Shown here in pieces: positions 6,206-9,300 of a stretch of 9,300 nucleotides of DNA. The DNA comes from Xanthobacteraceae bacterium. GTDB lineage: Bacteria; Pseudomonadota; Alphaproteobacteria; Rhizobiales; Xanthobacteraceae. The notes under the pieces were generated by a model. The model searched no databases, had not been told where the DNA came from, and saw only the letters and a list, made by a program, of their open reading frames with translations. Every line of letters begins with the position of its first letter. Position 1 is the first letter of the stretch. The stretch lies in NCBI GenBank assembly GCA_030037185.1, contig JASHRR010001525.1:1-9300 (forward strand), given 5' to 3'. The position numbers and the translations under genes were made by a program.

Positions 6206-7474
6206 TTAAGCGGCCTTCTGAGTGAGGCGCTCGGCAATCGCGGCGGCGCTGTCGAGCCCGGACGGTCCGAGCGCTGCCACCGCCGGCCGGGCGCGGGCGA
6301 TGAGGGCACGACCGGCCGCGCGCGCGCTGTCGACCGTGACCGCGTCCACGCGGGCGACGATTTCGTCCATCGGAATCGGCCTGCCGTAGATAATGATCTG
6401 CCGCGCCAGTTGCTCGGCGCGCGCGCCCGAGCTCTCGAGGGCCATCAACAGCCCCGCCTTCATCTGCGCCTTGGCGCGGGCAATTTCGGTCTCGGTGACG
6501 GTGTCGGCCGCGGTCGCGATCTCGTCGACCACGACGCGCATCAGCTCCGGGGCGTCAATCGGGTCGGTGCCGGCATAGAGTCCGAACATTCCAGTATCCG
6601 CATAGGCCGAATGGAATGCATAAATAGAGTAGCACAGCCCGCGTAATTCGCGGACCTCCTGAAACAGGCGCGACGACATCCCACCCCCCAGCACGTTCGC
6701 AAACACCTGCAGGCTGTAGATTGAGGGATCGCATTGCGAAACTCCCTCAAGTGCAAGCGCGATGTGGACTTGTTCGAGATCGCGCTGTTCGGTGGACGCG
6801 CCGCCGCAGAATCGCGCCGATTCATGCACAGGGGCGGCCGGCCCGACGAAGCCGCAGAACCGCGGCTCCGCTTCCGCCACCACCTCGTCGTGACGAACTG
6901 CGCCGGCGGCGGCCACCACCATACCGGGGGCACGGTAGTTGCGCGCCAAATAGGCGCGCAGCCGCTTGGCATCGAACGAACGCACCGTTGCCTTGGTGCC
7001 CAGAATGGAACGACCGACCGGCTGGCCCGGAAATGCGGTCGCCTGCAGGTGCTCGAACACCAGGTCATCGGGTGTGTCGTCGACCGCGCCGATTTCCTGG
7101 ACGATGACGTTCTTTTCGCGTGCGACCTCGTCGGGATCGAAGCTCGGATGCGTCAGGATGTCGGACAGGACGTCAAGTCCGAGGCCGATATCGGCCTTGA
7201 GGACGCGCGCATAGTAGGCCGTGGTCTCGACGCCGGTGCCGGCGTTGAGATCACCGCCGACCGCCTCGATCTCCTCGGCGATCTGGCGCGCGGTCCGGCG
7301 CGCGGTGCCCTTGAACGCCATATGCTCGAGAAAGTGCGAGATGCCGTGCTCATCGGGCTGCTCGTTGCGGCTGCCGCAGGAGACCCAGCATCCGAGCGAG
7401 GCCGTGTGGAGATGCGGCATAGCGTCGGTGACCACCACCAGTCCGGAAGGGAGACGGGTAACTTCAACGCTCAT
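6206..7474 (-). CDS. M16B family zinc metallopeptidase (processing-peptidase-like)
   Basis: A 422-residue protein related to the beta subunit of the mitochondrial processing peptidase and to bacterial PqqL/YmxG-type enzymes. The inverted zinc motif HFLEH lies at 47-51 (H47 and H51 zinc ligands, E50 catalytic base), and the third ligand E127 in NVIVQEI is exactly 76 residues after H51, as in processing peptidases. The catalytic half is therefore intact. The second half shows GGGMSSRLFQEVRELRGLCYSIYAFHS, which in this family helps bind substrate. I see no signal peptide, so a cytoplasmic place is most likely. The natural substrate is unknown; related bacterial enzymes cut short peptides. The start at 7474 is supported by GAAGGAG 7 bases upstream, and MSVEVTRLPSG is the typical family N-terminus. 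Its start codon overlaps the thrC stop (ATGA), which indicates translational coupling. Confidence 0.96.
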   Translation of the reverse strand: MSVEVTRLPSGLVVVTDAMPHLHTASLGCWVSCGSRNEQPDEHGISHFLEHMAFKGTARRTARQIAEEIEAVGGDLNAGTGVETTAYYARVLKADIGLGLDVLSDILTHPSFDPDEVAREKNVIVQEIGAVDDTPDDLVFEHLQATAFPGQPVGRSILGTKATVRSFDAKRLRAYLARNYRAPGMVVAAAGAVRHDEVVAEAEPRFCGFVGPAAPVHESARFCGGASTEQRDLEQVHIALALEGVSQCDPSIYSLQVFANVLGGGMSSRLFQEVRELRGLCYSIYAFHSAYADTGMFGLYAGTDPIDAPELMRVVVDEIATAADTVTETEIARAKAQMKAGLLMALESSGARAEQLARQIIIYGRPIPMDEIVARVDAVTVDSARAAGRALIARARPAVAALGPSGLDSAAAIAERLTQKAA

Positions 7475-8880
7475 GCAGGTACTCCTTCTCGCGCGGCGCG
7501 GCTGTGGACAAGAATGTGATTTTCGACAGCAGACAGGTCGGGCGGCAGCACGGTGGCGCGCTCGCGCCCGCAGCCAAGGTCTGCAAGCCAATCGGGGAGG
7601 CTTGGACGAATCCCGCAGGCCTGCTCGACTGCATCAGGGAATTTGGCCGGATGGGCCGTGGACAACACCACCATGGGGATGGCCGGATCGCGGCTTTCTT
7701 TTTCCGCAACCGCAACGGCGACCGCGGTATGGGGATCGATCAGATAGCCCGCCTCGCGCCGGGTGGTACGGATTGCCGCGGCGGTTTCGTCCTCGAGCGC
7801 GCGGTCGGCACTGAAGAAAGCCCGCATCTGCGTCAAGGCTCGCTCGGAGATGCGAAATCGGCGCGATTGCGCGAGCGCCGCCATCGCGCCGCGGACCGGC
7901 TGCGGATCGCGCCCACAAGCGTCGAACAGCAGTCGCTCGAAATTCGACGAAATCTGAATGTCCATCGCGGGCGACGCGGTCGCCGTCACGTCGCGCGGCT
8001 CATAGGTCCCGGTCGCCAGCGCGCGCGGCAGGATATCGTTGACGTTCGTCGCGATGGTAAACCGTTCGACCGGCAGGCCCATGCGGGCGGCCACGTAGCC
8101 GGCAAACACGTCACCGAAGTTTCCTGTCGGCACCGTGAAGGCGACCTTGCGATGAGGGGCGCCGAGCGCCACGGCCGCGACGAAGTAATAGACCGCCTGG
8201 GCAGCGATGCGGGCGAAGTTGATGGAATTGACGCCGGAGAGCCGCACCCGGTCGCGGAACTCCCGGTGCGTGAACATTGCCTTCACCAGCGCCTGACAAT
8301 CGTCGAAGGTGCCTTCGATGGCGAGGGCGTGAACGTTGCCGCAATCGGAGGTGGTCATCATGCGACGCTGCACGTCGGAAATCCGACCGTGCGGGAACAA
8401 TACCACGACGTCCACCTGCGCGCGTCCGCCGAACGCCTCGACCGCAGCCCCGCCAGTGTCGCCCGAGGTTGCCACGAGGATTGTGGTGCGCTCGTTGCGC
8501 TGGGCCAGCGCATGATCCATCAGGCGGGCCAAGAGCTGCATCGCCAGATCCTTGAAGGCGAGGGTGGGCCCGTGAAACAGCTCCAGCACGAAGGTATTCG
8601 GGGCAAGCTGCACCAGCGGCGTGACAGCCGGGTGGCGGAACGCGTCATAGGCTTCGCGAGTCATGCGGGCGAGTTCGGCGGGGCCGTCGGCCATAAACCT
8701 CGAAACCACATCGCACGCCACATCGGCATAGGGGCGGCCGGCGAGTCCGGCAACCGTGGCGGCATCGATCGCCGGCCACGTCTCGGGCACATAAAGCCCG
8801 CCATCGCGCGCCAGACCCGCCAGGGTGACGTCGATGAAGCCAAGTGCCGGAGCCTCGCCTCGGGTCGAGATGTAGCGCAC
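7471..8880 (-). CDS. thrC: Threonine synthase (PLP-dependent)
   Basis: This enzyme converts O-phospho-L-homoserine to L-threonine and phosphate, the last step of threonine synthesis, in the cytoplasm. The length of 469 residues fits the long (E. coli/yeast-like) class. MRYISTRGEAPALGF is the classic N-terminus of that class. K110 in LFHGPTLAFKD (101-111) is the PLP-binding lysine. ATSGDTGGAAVEAF (137-150) binds the phosphate of the substrate, PTGNFGD (251-257) holds the PLP phosphate, and AHPAKFPD (409-416) is another conserved block near the C-terminus. The start is a GTG at 8878-8880; an in-frame stop at 8896-8898 leaves no ATG upstream, and AAGGA lies almost against the GTG, so initiation may be weak. 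It is the first gene of the minus-strand group and overlaps the peptidase gene by four bases. Confidence 0.97.
   Translation of the reverse strand: MRYISTRGEAPALGFIDVTLAGLARDGGLYVPETWPAIDAATVAGLAGRPYADVACDVVSRFMADGPAELARMTREAYDAFRHPAVTPLVQLAPNTFVLELFHGPTLAFKDLAMQLLARLMDHALAQRNERTTILVATSGDTGGAAVEAFGGRAQVDVVVLFPHGRISDVQRRMMTTSDCGNVHALAIEGTFDDCQALVKAMFTHREFRDRVRLSGVNSINFARIAAQAVYYFVAAVALGAPHRKVAFTVPTGNFGDVFAGYVAARMGLPVERFTIATNVNDILPRALATGTYEPRDVTATASPAMDIQISSNFERLLFDACGRDPQPVRGAMAALAQSRRFRISERALTQMRAFFSADRALEDETAAAIRTTRREAGYLIDPHTAVAVAVAEKESRDPAIPMVVLSTAHPAKFPDAVEQACGIRPSLPDWLADLGCGRERATVLPPDLSAVENHILVHSRAAREGVPA
7482..7488 (-). promoter_or_regulatory. Strong ribosome binding site of the M16 peptidase inside the thrC end
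   Basis: On the minus strand GAAGGAG lies 7 bases before the ATG at 7474, within the last codons of thrC. This near-perfect site with ideal spacing decides the start among several in-frame candidates and, with the ATGA overlap, suggests ribosomes both restart and load freshly here. Confidence 0.75.
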
Positions 8881-8981
8881 GTCCTTGAATTCCGATCAAG
8901 CCGAATCAACACAATCGCGCCGCCCGCCCGCCGCAGTCCCGGCTTGCCACGCGAACCATCGATTTCCCGGGGATCCCAGGC

Positions 8982-9012
8982 TTGCCGGCCGGTCGAGCCG
9001 CCGAGCCGGCAA
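8982..9012. repeat. Perfect 8-base inverted repeat in the thrC leader region
   Basis: TTGCCGGC (8982-8989) and GCCGGCAA (9005-9012) are exact reverse complements separated by 15 bases. Within the loop CGG (8990-8992) can pair with CCG (8998-9000), so the left arm could extend with a small bulge. It is about 100-130 bases upstream of the thrC GTG. No T-run follows on the minus strand, so it is not an intrinsic terminator as such. It may be an operator or a leader structure. Confidence 0.5.
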
Positions 9013-9089
9013 CACTAATCATAAGCGGCCCGCGGGCACAAGGAATGTGAAGTCTCTGCCCAGGCCCCCCTTGCGGGTTCTTGGGTGGT

Positions 9090-9118
9090 TTGGTAACCCA
9101 TTGATTAAACTATAAAAT
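9090..9118 (+). promoter_or_regulatory. Possible plus-strand promoter in an AT-rich patch
   Basis: TTGGTA (9090-9095), 17 bases, then TAAAAT (9113-9118) give a fair sigma-70-like pair inside the only markedly AT-rich stretch of the window. A start near 9125 would read toward the candidate coding start at 9178 and beyond the window edge. The base composition favours a promoter, but AT-rich DNA also gives chance matches. Confidence 0.3.
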
Positions 9119-9158
9119 ATCAACCATACCGGGGCGCAGCCAGCACCCTGACGCAACG

Positions 9159-9172
9159 GCGCCGAGAGGCGC
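9159..9172 (+). repeat. Hairpin with GNRA-type loop just before a candidate start codon
   Basis: GCGCC (9159-9163), GAGA loop (9164-9167), GGCGC (9168-9172) form a perfect five-pair stem capped by a stable GNRA tetraloop. The AGAGG that could serve as ribosome site for the ATG at 9178 lies inside loop and stem, so folding would hide it. Confidence 0.4.
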
Positions 9173-9177
9173 AGCGG

Positions 9178-9300
9178 ATGTCAAAGGCTTATTTTGGCTG
9201 CGACCGGATTGTGGCGGCCGGTTACAATTTAGCTAAAATCGCCATTATTGTGATGACGGCCAACCCTATCGAGGAGGCCTTTTTTCCTCAACTGATCCGA
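9178..9300 (+). CDS. Possible start of an unidentified gene, cut by the window edge
   Basis: A frame opens with ATG at 9178 and stays open for 41 codons to the end of the window. The visible peptide starts MSKAYFGCDRIVAAGYN and continues with a hydrophobic stretch (about 18-28). I recognise no family. In favour are a possible promoter at 9090-9118, an AGAGG 8 bases before the ATG, and a frame that stays open to the edge. Against are the use of rare codons such as TTA for a GC-rich genome, the lack of strong GC at third positions, and the short visible length. It may equally be non-coding leader sequence of a gene further right. Confidence 0.2.
   Translation, partial: MSKAYFGCDRIVAAGYNLAKIAIIVMTANPIEEAFFPQLIR

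Larger units (their letters stand above)
8881..9177. other. Intergenic region upstream of thrC
   Basis: These are about 300 bases without a supportable gene. The left half (to about 9035) is GC-rich and holds the thrC leader. On the minus strand TATGAT (9018-9023) resembles a -10 box with transcription reading toward thrC, but no good -35 stands 16-18 bases behind it, so I rate it low. The inverted repeat at 8982-9012 lies just downstream of that box. GGCTTGCC occurs twice, at 8941-8948 and 8979-8986. The right part from about 9085 is clearly richer in A and T. A TTG-started open frame at 8885-9115 on the plus strand looks like chance. Confidence 0.5.

Noticed and set aside
6734..7519. A 261-codon plus-strand frame opposite the M16 peptidase.
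   Set aside because: Antisense to an intact HxxEH peptidase; no start signals and no protein-like composition.
7504..9018. A 504-codon plus-strand open frame opposite thrC.
   Set aside because: It is the antisense shadow of thrC, whose active-site motifs and N-terminus are unmistakable. The plus-strand translation is Arg/Gly/His-rich with no domain, an effect of GC-rich codon bias.
9093..9110. A CtrA-like cell-cycle site (GTAA, 8 bases, TTAA).
   Set aside because: The consensus is TTAA-N7-TTAA; here one half is mismatched and the spacing is off by one, in DNA rich in A and T where near-matches are expected.
8885..9115. A 76-codon plus-strand frame divergent from thrC.
   Set aside because: It starts with TTG without a ribosome site, overlaps the thrC leader, and its Arg/Pro-rich product resembles nothing known.
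9260..9290. A T-run with GAGGA...TCCTC near the right edge as a possible terminator.
   Set aside because: The T residues lie inside the loop of the possible stem and not after it, and the sequence after the stem is not T-rich.

Overview
The window looks like a chromosomal segment of a GC-rich alphaproteobacterium, most likely of the Bradyrhizobium/Rhodopseudomonas/Xanthobacter part of the Hyphomicrobiales. Four things point there: the GC-rich base composition, a split ATP synthase locus in which the Fo genes run I-B-E-b'-b without F1 genes behind them, a LivF-type ATPase with a long basic tail, and the general style of the proteins. The genus is inferred from remembered family features; no database was searched.

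Layout. (1) 1-1131, plus strand: the end of a branched-chain-amino-acid-type ABC transporter operon, with the C-terminus of the periplasmic binding protein followed closely by its LivF-like ATPase. (2) 1186-1650, minus strand: a YjbQ/UPF0047 protein convergent with livF, with a perfect GC-rich hairpin between the two stops. (3) About 1651-2031: an intergenic stretch with no supportable gene. (4) 2032-4656, plus strand: a near-consensus sigma-70 promoter and the Fo operon atpI-atpB-atpE-b'-b. It encodes the membrane proton channel, the c-ring, the heterodimeric stator stalk and the AtpI assembly factor. The F1 genes must lie elsewhere. (5) 4719-8880, minus strand, read from right to left: threonine synthase (thrC), an M16B zinc peptidase overlapping it by four bases (ATGA), a RimJ/RimL-like GNAT acetyltransferase 16 bases further on, and after an 88-base gap a lipoprotein of a family I cannot name. 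This group is convergent with the Fo operon. (6) 8881-9300: an intergenic region with a perfect inverted repeat, an AT-rich patch that may carry a plus-strand promoter, a small hairpin, and a weak candidate for the start of a plus-strand gene that runs off the window.

Almost everything is conserved housekeeping: nutrient uptake, proton-driven ATP synthesis, threonine biosynthesis. I found no mobile element, CRISPR array, tRNA/rRNA gene, phage gene or defence system, and nothing I would call a new biological system. The points most worth a second look are the uncharacterised lipoprotein, the translational coupling of threonine synthase to a processing-peptidase-like protease and an acetyltransferase, and the odd AT-rich right edge.
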